Shown here in pieces: positions 18,359-27,420 of a DNA stretch of 64,000 nt. The DNA is from JAPWJZ01 sp965279315. GTDB lineage: Bacteria; Pseudomonadota; Alphaproteobacteria; Micavibrionales; UBA2020. The DNA lies in contig OZ257145.1 of assembly GCA_965279315.1 (NCBI GenBank), positions 310,001 through 374,000 on the forward strand, given 5' to 3'. The translations under genes were made by a program, and so were the position numbers. Position 1 is the stretch's first letter; every line of letters starts with the position of its first letter. Under the pieces are notes generated by a model. That model had not been told where the DNA came from. It did no database searches and saw only the letters and a list, made by a program, of their open reading frames with translations.

Positions 18359-19060
18359 ATGTGGCGTAAAATCAGCCTTATTATGCTGATCGTGGTATTG
18401 GGGATCAGCATTATCCTTGGCGGATCGCTGGCCATCATGCGCATGATGCCGCCCGATACAGGCGCAATCGGCATTAAAAATGGCGACCTGGTTTTCCAGA
18501 CCATACTCGGCACGCAGGGCTTCGCGATCATCGCGGCATCATCCAGTCCCTATACGCATATGGGTTTCATCAAAACCGATGGCAACGAACCCGTGGTGGT
18601 CGAGGCCGTTGGGCCGGTGAAGGAAACGCCGCTGGTGCAATGGGTGGCGCACGGCCTTGGTCAGCGCATCACGATCATGCGGCTGAAAAACCCTGCGGCG
18701 GGCACGTTCCAGAAAGTGGCAGCGGCCGCGAAGAAAAACTACGGCAAGCCGTATGATTTTTACTTCCTGCCCGACAAAAAATCGTTCTATTGCAGCGAAC
18801 TGGTGCGCGAGGCGTATCTGGGGGCCGGAGTCGAACTTGGCAAATTGCAAAAAGTCGGGGAACTGACAAAATCATCAGCCATGGACACGATCATCGAGCA
18901 ACGCTGGCAGCATTACCCGCCCTGCGCGGCCAGGCCCGGCATTACGCTTGAAAAATGCCGCAAGATCATCATGGAGCAGCAATTGGTTACCCCCGCATCC
19001 ATTGCCCGCGATCCGCAGCTGGAGACTGTTTTCAGCAATTATCCGCTGGATAGCCGCTGA
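18359..19060 (+). CDS. YiiX/YebB-like NlpC/P60-superfamily cysteine hydrolase, membrane-anchored
   Basis: A 233-residue protein with an N-terminal hydrophobic segment (about 5-25) that should anchor it or direct export. The permuted papain-like pattern of YiiX-type proteins follows: GDLVFQ near 42, catalytic His in YTHMGF (His67), and catalytic Cys in SFYCSELVREAY (Cys145). Relatives cleave amide or ester bonds in lipids or peptides; the substrate here is not predictable. It starts six bases after prs and is probably co-transcribed. A Cys-rich C-terminal stretch (PPCAARPGITLEKC) could be a disulphide if the protein is exported. Confidence 0.82.
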   Translation: MWRKISLIMLIVVLGISIILGGSLAIMRMMPPDTGAIGIKNGDLVFQTILGTQGFAIIAASSSPYTHMGFIKTDGNEPVVVEAVGPVKETPLVQWVAHGLGQRITIMRLKNPAAGTFQKVAAAAKKNYGKPYDFYFLPDKKSFYCSELVREAYLGAGVELGKLQKVGELTKSSAMDTIIEQRWQHYPPCAARPGITLEKCRKIIMEQQLVTPASIARDPQLETVFSNYPLDSR

Positions 19061-19084
19061 TTCCGGGTGTAAAACAGCTCTGTC

Positions 19085-20347
19085 ATGACAACCACACAAA
19101 AACAGCCCTCCAAATACTCCTTCGGCGTCCTGAAAATCAGGAACTTCCGCGCACTGTTGTTCACGCGCATGTTCATTATGATGGCGTTGCAGGCGCAGTC
19201 GGTCATCGTGGGCTGGCAGATATATTCGATCACCAAAGACCCCTTCATGCTGGGCCTGACCGGTCTGGCGGAGGCGATCCCCGCCATCACTTGCGCGCTG
19301 TTTGCAGGACATGTCGTGGATGTGGGCAAGCCGCACCTGATTTACCGCTCCGCGATTTTCGCGCTGGCCGCCAATACGCTGGTGCTGTTCACCTTTGCAG
19401 GCGGGCATGTGGCGATGGACCAGAGCTGGTTGATATACTTGATCTACGGCTCGATCTTTTTCTCCGGCCTCGCGCGTGCCTTTGTCGTGCCGTCGTCCTT
19501 TACCATACTGTCGCTGGTGGTGAAGCGCGAGGAAATGCCGTCAGCCGCCGCATGGATGGGCACGGGCTTTCAGGCGGCGTCCATCCTGTCGCCTGCCTTG
19601 GCCGGATTGATCTATGGCGGTTATGGGCCGACGGTTGCCTGGGCGATGCCCGCGATGCTGATGACGATGGCATTTATCATGGTGCATGGCATCAAGGTCA
19701 CGTCGCATCCGCGCGGCGAAATCCGCGAAAGTGCGGTGAAAAGCATCAAAGCCGGATGGAAATTCATTTGGGAGAAAAAGATCCTGCTGAACATGATGGC
19801 GCTCGACATGTTCGCCGTGCTGTTCGGCGGCGCGGTCGCCATGCTGCCGGCGATTGCCGAAGATATTTTGCATGTCGGATCAACAGGCCTTGGCTTGTTG
19901 CGCGCGGCACCGGCTGTTGGCGCGGTTTTCACGACGCTTTATCTTGCCATCCTGCCGATGCGGCATGTATCTACAGCACGCCTGCTGTTCGTGGTGGGTG
20001 CGTTTGGCGTCTGCATGATCGGCTTCGGTCTCAGCACGTCGTTCTGGCTGTCGATGGTGTTGCTTGCGGCATCCGGCGTATTCGACAGCGTCAGCATGAC
20101 GATCCGCGCAACGCTGATGCAGCTGCTGACGCCCGATCATATGCGCGGGCGCGTATCGTCGATCAGTTCGATGTTCATTATCTCGTCGAATGAAATCGGC
20201 GCATTCGAATCAGGAACGACGGCGCGGCTGCTCGGCCTTGTCCCCTCGATCGTATTCGGCGGCGTTTGCACGCTTGGCATCGTTGCATTTATTACCGTGA
20301 TGTCGCAGCAGATGCGTAAAACCGTGGTCGACGTAAAAAACACGTAA
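19085..20347 (+). CDS. Major facilitator superfamily transporter (EntS-like)
   Basis: A 420-residue inner-membrane protein with about 12 hydrophobic helices. The start FGVLKIRNFRALLFTRM and GWQIYSITKDPFMLGLTGLAEAIP resemble the MFS_3/EntS group, whose members export siderophores or drugs. VDVGKPHLIYRS occupies the position of the usual MFS loop between helices 2 and 3 and lacks its standard basic pattern. DHMRGRVSSISSMF is another typical loop. The substrate is unknown; no siderophore biosynthesis gene is nearby. It lies 24 bases after the YiiX-like gene, so co-transcription is possible. No terminator was seen before the next gene. Confidence 0.85.
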   Translation: MTTTQKQPSKYSFGVLKIRNFRALLFTRMFIMMALQAQSVIVGWQIYSITKDPFMLGLTGLAEAIPAITCALFAGHVVDVGKPHLIYRSAIFALAANTLVLFTFAGGHVAMDQSWLIYLIYGSIFFSGLARAFVVPSSFTILSLVVKREEMPSAAAWMGTGFQAASILSPALAGLIYGGYGPTVAWAMPAMLMTMAFIMVHGIKVTSHPRGEIRESAVKSIKAGWKFIWEKKILLNMMALDMFAVLFGGAVAMLPAIAEDILHVGSTGLGLLRAAPAVGAVFTTLYLAILPMRHVSTARLLFVVGAFGVCMIGFGLSTSFWLSMVLLAASGVFDSVSMTIRATLMQLLTPDHMRGRVSSISSMFIISSNEIGAFESGTTARLLGLVPSIVFGGVCTLGIVAFITVMSQQMRKTVVDVKNT

Positions 20348-20461
20348 TAATGTTTCTTATGCTGCGCTGCAAAATGACATAAGATTTCACATCCTGCATT
20401 GCCATGCTAGACTGTTTCCATTAAACAGGCTGACGCTTTACTGCAATTGATCAGGACGCTT

Positions 20462-22543
20462 ATGGACCGCGATACGCTTTCCATCGAGACCGGAACACCT
20501 GATACCCTCGGCGCCACTTACGACGGCCGCGGCGTCAATTTCGCGCTCTATTCCAAATATGCGGCGCGGGTCGAACTGTGCCTGTTCAGCGATGACGGCA
20601 AGACCGAATTGCAGCGCATCACACTGCCCGAAAAAACCGGCGATGTCTGGCACGGTTATGTGCCGGGGTTGAAGGCCGGGCAGGTTTACGGCTACCGCGT
20701 CGATGGCCCGTATGAACCCCATAACGGCCACAGATTTAACCCCGAAAAGCTGGTGCTGGACACCTACGCCAAGGAAATCATCGGCACAGTGCAAACCAAT
20801 GCCGAAGAGCTGATCAATCCCGCCAAGGACAGCGCCGCATTTGTGGCGAAGGCGCGCGTGACCGCACCGCTGACAACCCCCGTCGCCCCAGCCCCGAAAA
20901 CGGCGTGGGAAAACACTGTGCTGTATGAACTGCACCCCAAGGGTTTCACGGCGGCGAACGACAAAATTCCCGCCCACCTGCGCGGTACCTATGCCGGCCT
21001 TGCAAGCAAAGAGTCGATTGATTACATCAAGGAACTGGGTGTCACGGCGGTCGAGCTGCTGCCCGTCCATGCCAAGGTCAATGACGCATTCTTGCTGAAG
21101 GCCGGCCTGAAAAATTACTGGGGCTACAACACCCTGTCCTTTTTCGCGCCCGAACCGGAATATGCGGCGGACAAGAATAACGCGCGGCAGGAATTCCGTG
21201 ACATGGTCGATGCCTTCCACAAATCGGGCATCGAGGTCATTCTGGACGTCGTTTACAACCATGCAGGCGAAAGCCACGAGGCAGGCCCGACCTTGTCCTT
21301 GCGCGGCGTCGATAACGCCAGCTATTACCGCCTCGACGCGCATGACAAAAGCAAATACGTGAACGATACCGGCACGGGCAACACGCTCGATTTCGAAAAT
21401 CCCGCCGTGCGCCGCATGGTGCTGGACAGCCTGCGGCATTGGGTTGAGGAATACGGCGTCGATGGTTTCCGTTTCGACCTTGCCCCCGTGCTGGGCCGCA
21501 ACCGCGACGGTTATGACGCGCGCGCCGCGTTCTTCAAGGAATTGGAAGCAGACCCCGTCCTGTCAAAGGTGAAGCTGATCGCGGAGCCGTGGGATCCGGG
21601 TCCCGGCGGTTACCAGTTGGGCAACTTCCCGAAGAAATGGCATGAATGGAACGACCGTTTCCGCGACGATATCCGCAAATTCTGGCGCGGCACGACCGAT
21701 GCGCTGCGCTGGCTGGCGACGCGTATCGCGGGATCGTCCCCCGAATTCGACAATAACGGTCGCGGCCCGCAGGCGAGCATCAATTTCGTCGCCATCCATG
21801 ACGGCTTCACGCTGCATGACGTGGTGAGCCACAGCTATAAAAAGAACCTCGCCAACGGCGAAAACAACCAGGACGGCGCGAACGAGAATTACAGCGCCAA
21901 TCACGGCATCGAGGGCGACACCCACGACCCGAAAATCATCGCGATACGTGAACAGCAAAAACGCAACATGCTGACAACGCTGTTCCTGTCACAGGGTACG
22001 CCCATGCTGCTGGCCGGTGACGAGCACGGCAACACCCAGCGCGGCAACAACAACGCCTATGCGCAGGATAACGCCATCGGCTGGCTGGACTGGAAAGACA
22101 TCACGGCAGAAGGCAAAAAACTGACCGAATTCGTTAAGAAGCTGACCAAGTTCCGCCGCGACCATCAAGTGTTGCGCGGCACCGCCTTCCTGCACGGCCA
22201 GAAGACAGACGCGCATGACGTGCCGGATATCAGCTGGATCAACCCGAACGGCAAGCCCCAGAACGACAGCGACTGGGCGAAGAAGGAAGACAAGAGCATC
22301 GGCGTGATTTTTAACGAAAAGGCTGCGCTTGGCAAAAAAGACGGCGAACGCCTGCTGACCATTTTCAACAGCCATTCAGGCGACGTCAATTTCACCCTGC
22401 CCGAAATAAAGGGCGGCAAAGGCTGGACGCGCGTATTGGACACCTACGATCCCGAAATGCCCGCGCAGACGGGCGTTCATGCCGATAAATCCGTTTACAC
22501 TGTGCCCGCGCGGTCGGTGATTGTTTTTAAACAGGGGGCTTGA
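20462..22543 (+). CDS. glgX: Glycogen debranching enzyme GlgX / isoamylase type
   Basis: Hydrolyses alpha-1,6 branches of glycogen. The N-terminal CBM48-like domain covers about the first 110 residues (GVNFALYSKYAARVELCLF, YGYRVDGPYEPHNGHRFNP). The GH13 barrel then shows DVVYNHAGE, the nucleophile region VDGFRFDLAPVLGR, the acid region LIAEPWDPGPGGYQLG and NFVAIHDGFTLHDVVS. At 693 residues it is normal for the family. A TTG at 20447 is in frame, but the ATG at 20462 follows AGGA at good spacing and is preferred. No other glycogen gene is in the window. The next gene begins immediately after its stop codon. Confidence 0.95.
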   Translation: MDRDTLSIETGTPDTLGATYDGRGVNFALYSKYAARVELCLFSDDGKTELQRITLPEKTGDVWHGYVPGLKAGQVYGYRVDGPYEPHNGHRFNPEKLVLDTYAKEIIGTVQTNAEELINPAKDSAAFVAKARVTAPLTTPVAPAPKTAWENTVLYELHPKGFTAANDKIPAHLRGTYAGLASKESIDYIKELGVTAVELLPVHAKVNDAFLLKAGLKNYWGYNTLSFFAPEPEYAADKNNARQEFRDMVDAFHKSGIEVILDVVYNHAGESHEAGPTLSLRGVDNASYYRLDAHDKSKYVNDTGTGNTLDFENPAVRRMVLDSLRHWVEEYGVDGFRFDLAPVLGRNRDGYDARAAFFKELEADPVLSKVKLIAEPWDPGPGGYQLGNFPKKWHEWNDRFRDDIRKFWRGTTDALRWLATRIAGSSPEFDNNGRGPQASINFVAIHDGFTLHDVVSHSYKKNLANGENNQDGANENYSANHGIEGDTHDPKIIAIREQQKRNMLTTLFLSQGTPMLLAGDEHGNTQRGNNNAYAQDNAIGWLDWKDITAEGKKLTEFVKKLTKFRRDHQVLRGTAFLHGQKTDAHDVPDISWINPNGKPQNDSDWAKKEDKSIGVIFNEKAALGKKDGERLLTIFNSHSGDVNFTLPEIKGGKGWTRVLDTYDPEMPAQTGVHADKSVYTVPARSVIVFKQGA

Positions 22544-23011
22544 ATGTTCCGCGACCGTTTCCTGAAACGCATCATCATGTTCGTGTTCTTTGCGGCGCTG
22601 GTCTTCCCCGCGATGCTGAAACAGCTGGGCACGATCAACCCGATGAACCCGATGATGGGCACGGCATCGCAACATGCGCCGCAGCTGAGCGAAAAACGCA
22701 AAATGCACATGCTGCATGGCGACCAGTCTGGCGGCGGGCATATGCACGGCACGGGCGCGCCCTGCAAATCTGAATTCCCCGCCGACTGGAACGAAGACAG
22801 GATCGTCACGACCGTCACGCAAATGGCCGCCAACGACAACCTCGGCTGGCAGCAGCAGAAAAACGGCAATTACGTGGCGGAGGCGAACGAGGGGCAGGTG
22901 CGCGTGCGCGTTGTGCTGAACGGTGACCGCACGCAGATCATCACGGCCTATCCCGTCAACATGCCGCTGAACCCGTGCAACCGCGGCGCGGCGAACGACA
23001 ACAATCCGTGA
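22544..23011 (+). CDS. Small membrane-anchored EndoU-like nuclease domain protein
   Basis: 155 residues. A hydrophobic N-terminal segment (about 8-25) is a signal peptide or anchor. The rest fits the bacterial EndoU pattern: LHGDQSGGGHMHG with His58, His66 and His68, then FPADWNEDRIVTTVTQMA, and the closing ITAYPVN (Thr134, Tyr136). In known EndoU RNases two His and the T-x-Y motif form the active site. Such domains usually sit at the C-terminus of large toxins such as CdiA; here it stands alone. The ATG directly follows the glgX stop codon, so the two are probably translated together. No obvious immunity gene is adjacent. The assignment is from motif order, not from a search. Confidence 0.68.
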   Translation: MFRDRFLKRIIMFVFFAALVFPAMLKQLGTINPMNPMMGTASQHAPQLSEKRKMHMLHGDQSGGGHMHGTGAPCKSEFPADWNEDRIVTTVTQMAANDNLGWQQQKNGNYVAEANEGQVRVRVVLNGDRTQIITAYPVNMPLNPCNRGAANDNNP

Positions 23012-24013
23012 TTATTTGTATTTGTGGGTTTCGCCGTTGAAATCGGTGACGTCATAGCCGTCTTCGGTTTCGGCGAGCCACTGGCGTGACACCGGAACCT
23101 TGCCGAAGCCGCCCGGAATATCCAGCATGTAATGCGGCTGCGCGATGCCGGACATTTTACCCTGCAACTGCGCCGTTAATTCCTGCCCTTCCTTGATCGT
23201 CAGGCGGAAATGGCCGGTGCCCGGGGCAAGATCGGGGTGGTGCAGGTAATAGGGTTTTACCTTCATCGCCGTAAAGGCGCGGAACAATTGCTCCAGCACC
23301 GCCGCATCGTTGTTTACGCCCTTTAACAATGTGGATTGAGACAGCAGCGGAATGCCGGCCTTCACGAATTTCTGCGCAACCGCCTTCACCTTGTCCGTCA
23401 ATTCGCGCGGATGATTGGCGTGGAACACGACATATACGGCCTTGTCACTTTGCAGCGCACCCACCACTTCATCGGTCACGCGCGCGGGATCAGCCACCGG
23501 CACGCGCGTGTGGAAGCGGATGACCTGCACATGCGGTATCTCGTTCAGCGCGTCCATGATCTCGCGCAGGCGGCGCGGCGACAGCACGAAGGGATCGCCG
23601 CCGGTCAGGATGACTTCCCAGATTGCGGGCGTGTTGCGGATATAGGCGAGCGCCTTTTGCAATTCTTCGCGGTTCAGCATCTCGCTGCCCGGGCCTACTT
23701 TTTCGCGGCGGAAGCAGAAACGGCAATAGACGGCGCAGACATGCACGGCCTTCAGCAGCACACGGTCGGGGTAGCGGTGGACGATGCCCTTCACGGGCGA
23801 ATGCGCGTCATCGCCGATCGGGTCTTCCAGCTCATCTGGTGTGGTTTTCAGCTCCTCGGCGGTCGGCAGGTATTGTTTCGCAATAGGATCGGCGGCGTCA
23901 TTCGCGTCAATCAGCTCCATCACGTCATCCGTCACGGCGACGGCATAGCGCTCCATGACCTCGGCCAGTGCGGGGTCGTCGCTCAGGGGGATGGATTTTG
24001 GTTTCGTCTGCAT
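23012..24013 (-). CDS. KamA-family radical SAM protein (lysine 2,3-aminomutase-like)
   Basis: The radical SAM cluster motif CAVYCRFCF (Cys93, Cys97, Cys100) is followed by VILTGGDPFVLSPRRLREIM and RFHTRVPVADPARVT, typical of lysine 2,3-aminomutases and EpmB. LLSQSTLLKGVNND and the C-terminal PHYMLDIPGGFGK fit the PLP-binding region. At 333 residues it is the short form, closer to EpmB (which makes beta-lysine on elongation factor P) than to catabolic aminomutases of over 400 residues. No efp or epmA lies in the window, so the choice is open. It ends directly against the EndoU-like gene, tail to tail. Confidence 0.85.
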   Translation of the reverse strand: MQTKPKSIPLSDDPALAEVMERYAVAVTDDVMELIDANDAADPIAKQYLPTAEELKTTPDELEDPIGDDAHSPVKGIVHRYPDRVLLKAVHVCAVYCRFCFRREKVGPGSEMLNREELQKALAYIRNTPAIWEVILTGGDPFVLSPRRLREIMDALNEIPHVQVIRFHTRVPVADPARVTDEVVGALQSDKAVYVVFHANHPRELTDKVKAVAQKFVKAGIPLLSQSTLLKGVNNDAAVLEQLFRAFTAMKVKPYYLHHPDLAPGTGHFRLTIKEGQELTAQLQGKMSGIAQPHYMLDIPGGFGKVPVSRQWLAETEDGYDVTDFNGETHKYK

Positions 24014-24089
24014 TTAACTTTCTCTGTCAGGCCGTTTTATGTACACTAAAACGGCTGAAACCTCAAACCAAACCCCCTTCCCTTTGATT

Positions 24090-24644
24090 ATGAATACAAT
24101 TCTCGTCACGCCAGTGCTTGCCTGTATGCCCAGTTACCTCGACGCCCTCCGCGAGGGGCATCGCCTTGGCGCCGCCACCGTGAAGACGCCGGAGGATATC
24201 GCGGAGATTGAAAACGATCCGCAAGCGTTCCTCGACGATCTGCTCGGCCCCAAGCCTGCCACGCGCATTAACGAACTGGGCAAGGAAGTCGAGCGCGTGC
24301 CGCAAAGCATGGTCTGGCTGGTCGAAAACGGCGTTTTCATCGGCGATGCGGGCATCCGGCATAAACTGACGCCTGAACTGGAAATATCCGGCGGGCATAT
24401 CGGCTATGGCGTGCGCCCGTCGTTTCAGGGCAAGGGTTATGCGACCGACCTGCTGCGCCATTGCCTGATTTGGGTGCACGATAACCTTGCCATACCCCAA
24501 GTCATGCTGACCTGCCGGACAGATAACGAAGCTTCGGCGCGCGTGATTGAAAAGAATGGCGGCAGCTTAATAGACATCACGCCGCACCCCTATGCCGCTG
24601 GAATGACACAGAAAAGATACTGGGTTGCTGTTCCGGTCAAATGA
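24090..24644 (+). CDS. GNAT-family N-acetyltransferase
   Basis: Acetyltransferase of the RimJ-like GNAT type. The acetyl-CoA-binding motif A is seen in HIGYGVRPSFQGKGYATDLLRHCL (Q/RxxGxG as QGKGYA), and motif B in VMLTCRTDNEASARVIEKNGG. The substrate is unknown. An in-frame ATG at 24039 would add 17 residues; the later ATG is chosen because family-like sequence (VTPVLACMPSYLDALREG) begins there and more promoter space remains. Neither start has a good ribosome-binding site. It is divergent from the KamA-type gene and 65 bases ahead of rimO. Confidence 0.82.
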   Translation: MNTILVTPVLACMPSYLDALREGHRLGAATVKTPEDIAEIENDPQAFLDDLLGPKPATRINELGKEVERVPQSMVWLVENGVFIGDAGIRHKLTPELEISGGHIGYGVRPSFQGKGYATDLLRHCLIWVHDNLAIPQVMLTCRTDNEASARVIEKNGGSLIDITPHPYAAGMTQKRYWVAVPVK

Positions 24645-24709
24645 TTTCTTTACATAATTCACTTGCTTTGATATAAACGCATGCCATGTTATTGAGGGCA
24701 GAGGGAAAA

Positions 24710-26110
24710 ATGACCGCAACCACCATAAAAAAGAAAAAGAACACCAAGGAGCAAGAATCTCCGACGGTGGGTATCGTAAGCCTTGGCTGCCCGAAGGCGC
24801 TGGTGGATACGGAGCGGATTCTGACGCAGCTGCGCTCCGAAGGCTACCAGCTCTCCCCGAATTACGAAGACGCGAATGTGGTGATCGTGAACACCTGCGG
24901 CTTCCTCGACAGCGCGAAGGAAGAATCCCTCGAAGCGATCGGCGAAGCGATGGCGGCAAACGGCAAAGTAATTGTCACCGGCTGCATGGGCGCGGAGCCC
25001 GAGCAGATCATGAAAAAATATCCCAAAGTCCTCGCCGTGACCGGCCCGCAGCAGTACGAAGCCGTCGTGAACGAAGTGCACAAGGTGGCGCCTGCGCCGC
25101 ACGATCCCTTTGTCGACCTCGTCCCCGCCCCCGGCGAAGCGCGCAAGACATCGCGTTTGTCCGAAGTCGAACAATCTGTCGGCGTGAAGCTGACGCCGCG
25201 CCATTACGCGTATTTGAAAATTTCCGAAGGCTGCAATAACGGCTGCACCTTCTGCATCATCCCGAAGCTGCGCGGCGATCTCGTCTCGCGCCCGATCATT
25301 CAGGTGCTGGCGGAAGCCGAGCGCCTTGTGAAGGCCGGCACGAAGGAAATCCTCGTCATTTCGCAGGACACGTCGGCCTATGGCATCGACAGCAAATACC
25401 AGGCTTTTCCCTATAAAAACCGCGTGATCCGCACCAAGTTTATCGAGCTGTGCAAAGAACTGTCGGAAATCGGCGCATGGACGCGCCTTCACTACGTGTA
25501 CCCCTACCCGCATGTCGATGAAGTATTCCCGCTGATGCAGGAAGGCAAACTGCTGCCCTATATCGACATCCCGTTCCAGCACGCATCGCCTGCGGTGCTG
25601 AAAAACATGCGCCGTCCCGCGCATCAGGAAAAGACGCTCGACCGCATTCATGGCTGGCGCAAGGCCGCGCCTGACCTCACCATCCGCTCCACCTTCGTCG
25701 TCGGCTTCCCCGGCGAGACGGAAGAGGATTTCCAGTTCCTGCTGGACTGGATGCAGGAAGCGCAGCTGGACCGCGTCGGCTGCTTCAAATACGAACAAGT
25801 GACGGGCGCTGAATCGAACAAGATCCAGCCGCATGTGCCCGAAGAAGTGAAGGAAGAACGCTGGCATCGTTTCATGGCGCTGCAGCAGGGCATTTCCGCC
25901 GCGAAACTGCAAAAGAAAATCGGCAAGGAAATGCTCGTGCTGATTGATTCGGCCGGCAAGCAGGGCGGCCTTGGCCGTTCATCGGCGGATGCGCCCGAAA
26001 TCGACGGTCATGTGAAAGTCACCGGCAAGAACCTGAAGCCCGGCGATATCGTGAAGGTGAAAATCACCGCCGCCGACGAATACGACCTCGAAGGCAAGGT
26101 CGTCGCGTAA
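24710..26110 (+). CDS. rimO: Ribosomal protein S12 methylthiotransferase
   Basis: Adds a methylthio group to an Asp of ribosomal protein S12. The N-terminal UPF0004 domain has VGIVSLGCPKALVDTE, VNTCGFLDSAKEESL and VTGCMGAEPE, giving the three Cys of the auxiliary cluster. The radical SAM motif is in ISEGCNNGCTFCIIPKLRG. STFVVGFPGETEEDF follows, and a C-terminal TRAM-like domain (VKVTGKNLKPGDIVKVKI) ends the protein. Its 466 residues fit the family. The ATG at 24710 is chosen since GAGGG lies just before it; the ATG at 24686 is in frame. A basic lysine-rich N-terminal stretch (IKKKKN) precedes the first domain. Confidence 0.96.
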   Translation: MTATTIKKKKNTKEQESPTVGIVSLGCPKALVDTERILTQLRSEGYQLSPNYEDANVVIVNTCGFLDSAKEESLEAIGEAMAANGKVIVTGCMGAEPEQIMKKYPKVLAVTGPQQYEAVVNEVHKVAPAPHDPFVDLVPAPGEARKTSRLSEVEQSVGVKLTPRHYAYLKISEGCNNGCTFCIIPKLRGDLVSRPIIQVLAEAERLVKAGTKEILVISQDTSAYGIDSKYQAFPYKNRVIRTKFIELCKELSEIGAWTRLHYVYPYPHVDEVFPLMQEGKLLPYIDIPFQHASPAVLKNMRRPAHQEKTLDRIHGWRKAAPDLTIRSTFVVGFPGETEEDFQFLLDWMQEAQLDRVGCFKYEQVTGAESNKIQPHVPEEVKEERWHRFMALQQGISAAKLQKKIGKEMLVLIDSAGKQGGLGRSSADAPEIDGHVKVTGKNLKPGDIVKVKITAADEYDLEGKVVA

Positions 26111-26113
26111 ATT

Positions 26114-26773
26114 TCAAAGGCCGGAAGGTTTGCGCAGTTTCGCCTTTTGCAGCGCGCCTGAAAACACATCCGCTTCATCGAGCTTGCCGCCGCGTTTTTT
26201 GTGTTCGGCGAAGGCCTTGCGCAGGCCGGACGTATCGTCCAGCGACGCGAAACTGTCACGCTGCATTGCCTCCACATCGCCCGCGCTTGATTTGCGCAGC
26301 AGCGTCACGCGTTCCTTGCGCGGAAAATTGAAAATTTCCTGCATCACGCGGTCCTGCAACGGATAGCTGAACGACACTTCATCGGGGCCGAAATCGATAA
26401 ATTTCTGGATATAGTTTGCGATGTCGCTGCGCGAATGCTCGCGCGCCATCTGCACGACGGTCTTTCCTTCACTGTTAATAGCCGCCGCCTGCGCGCCGCG
26501 CTCCAACAGCAAAATGACTACATTCATTTGCCCCATGACGGCAGCCACCATCAGCGGCGTGTATTTGCCGTCCTGCACGGGCTGGTTCACATTCGCGCCA
26601 TTATCGAGCAGCCCTGCAGCCGCTTCGGCTTTTCCCTCGTTCGCTGCCCAGACAAGCGCTGTATCGCGGTTATACGAGGCATTTACATCGACCCCCTGCG
26701 ACAACTGCTGCTGCATGAGGGGAATATTTCCCGCCTTGGCACCTTCAATAAGTGTTTTGATGCTGTCGCTCAT
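26114..26773 (-). CDS. Ankyrin-repeat protein with conserved C-terminal module, array member 5
   Basis: 219 residues without signal peptide or membrane segment. Residues 1-120 hold three to four ankyrin repeats (e.g. DTALVWAANEGKAEAAAGLL and YTPLMVAAVMGQMNVVILLL). Residues 130-210 are the module shared by all five neighbours: VSFSYPLQDRVMQEIFNF, RKERVTLLRKSSAGDVEAM, then DTSGLRKAFAEHKKRGGKL and ADVF. Ankyrin repeats bind proteins; the role of the module is unknown to me. The start overlaps the stop of the preceding gene as ATGA. It is the last gene of the array and converges on rimO. Function: unknown. Confidence 0.85.
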   Translation of the reverse strand: MSDSIKTLIEGAKAGNIPLMQQQLSQGVDVNASYNRDTALVWAANEGKAEAAAGLLDNGANVNQPVQDGKYTPLMVAAVMGQMNVVILLLERGAQAAAINSEGKTVVQMAREHSRSDIANYIQKFIDFGPDEVSFSYPLQDRVMQEIFNFPRKERVTLLRKSSAGDVEAMQRDSFASLDDTSGLRKAFAEHKKRGGKLDEADVFSGALQKAKLRKPSGL

Positions 26774-27420
26774 TTGCGGCCCGGTGTCGGCAAGGTTTTG
26801 CGGGGTTTCGTCATGACATCGCCGAAAACATCTTCTTCGGACAACTTGCCGCCGCGTTTCACATGTTCGTCAAAGGCGCGTCGCAGGCCGGATTTGTCGC
26901 CGAGGACAAGGAAACTCTCGCGCTGCACAGCCTCCACATCGCCGCTTTCGGATTTGCGGATGAAGGTGAAACGCTCGCGCCGCTTGAAGCTGTAAACTTC
27001 CTGCACGACGCGGTCGCTGACGGTGTCAAAATAGGAAACTTCATCCGGCGTGTTTTTCAATACAGCAACGATGTCGGCGCGGTTATTGTCCCGTGCCTTC
27101 TCGATAGCGGTCTTGCCGTCGGTATATTTGCGCTGCGGGTTTGCACCCCGGTCGATCAGCAGTTGCACAATTGACAGGTTGCCTTTGCTGGCGGCGCTCA
27201 TCAGAGGCGTCCATTTATCGGGCCCGCGCGGATCGACATCAGACCCGTTGTCCAGAAGCCAGCGCGCGGCCTCCAGATGGCCTTCATTCGCCGCCCAAAC
27301 CAGTGCGCTGTGTTCGACATCGGAATTGATGCGCGCACCCGCCGCGACCAACTGCGCCATGCGCTGCACATCGCCAAGTTTTGCCGCATCCGCCAATTGG
27401 TTGTCCTGCGCCTGCGTCAT
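26770..27420 (-). CDS. Ankyrin-repeat protein with conserved C-terminal module, array member 4
   Basis: 216 residues, cytoplasmic by appearance. Ankyrin repeats span about 5-120, e.g. SALVWAANEGHLEAARWLLDNG, close in sequence to member 5 (ALVWAANEGK) and so probably its nearest duplicate. The C-terminal module reads VSDRVVQEVYSFKRRERF, then GDVEAVQRESF, DKSGLRRAFDEHVKRGGKL and EEDVFGDVM, with a basic tail. ATGA overlaps on both sides show tight translational coupling. Unknown function. Confidence 0.85.
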   Translation of the reverse strand: MTQAQDNQLADAAKLGDVQRMAQLVAAGARINSDVEHSALVWAANEGHLEAARWLLDNGSDVDPRGPDKWTPLMSAASKGNLSIVQLLIDRGANPQRKYTDGKTAIEKARDNNRADIVAVLKNTPDEVSYFDTVSDRVVQEVYSFKRRERFTFIRKSESGDVEAVQRESFLVLGDKSGLRRAFDEHVKRGGKLSEEDVFGDVMTKPRKTLPTPGRK

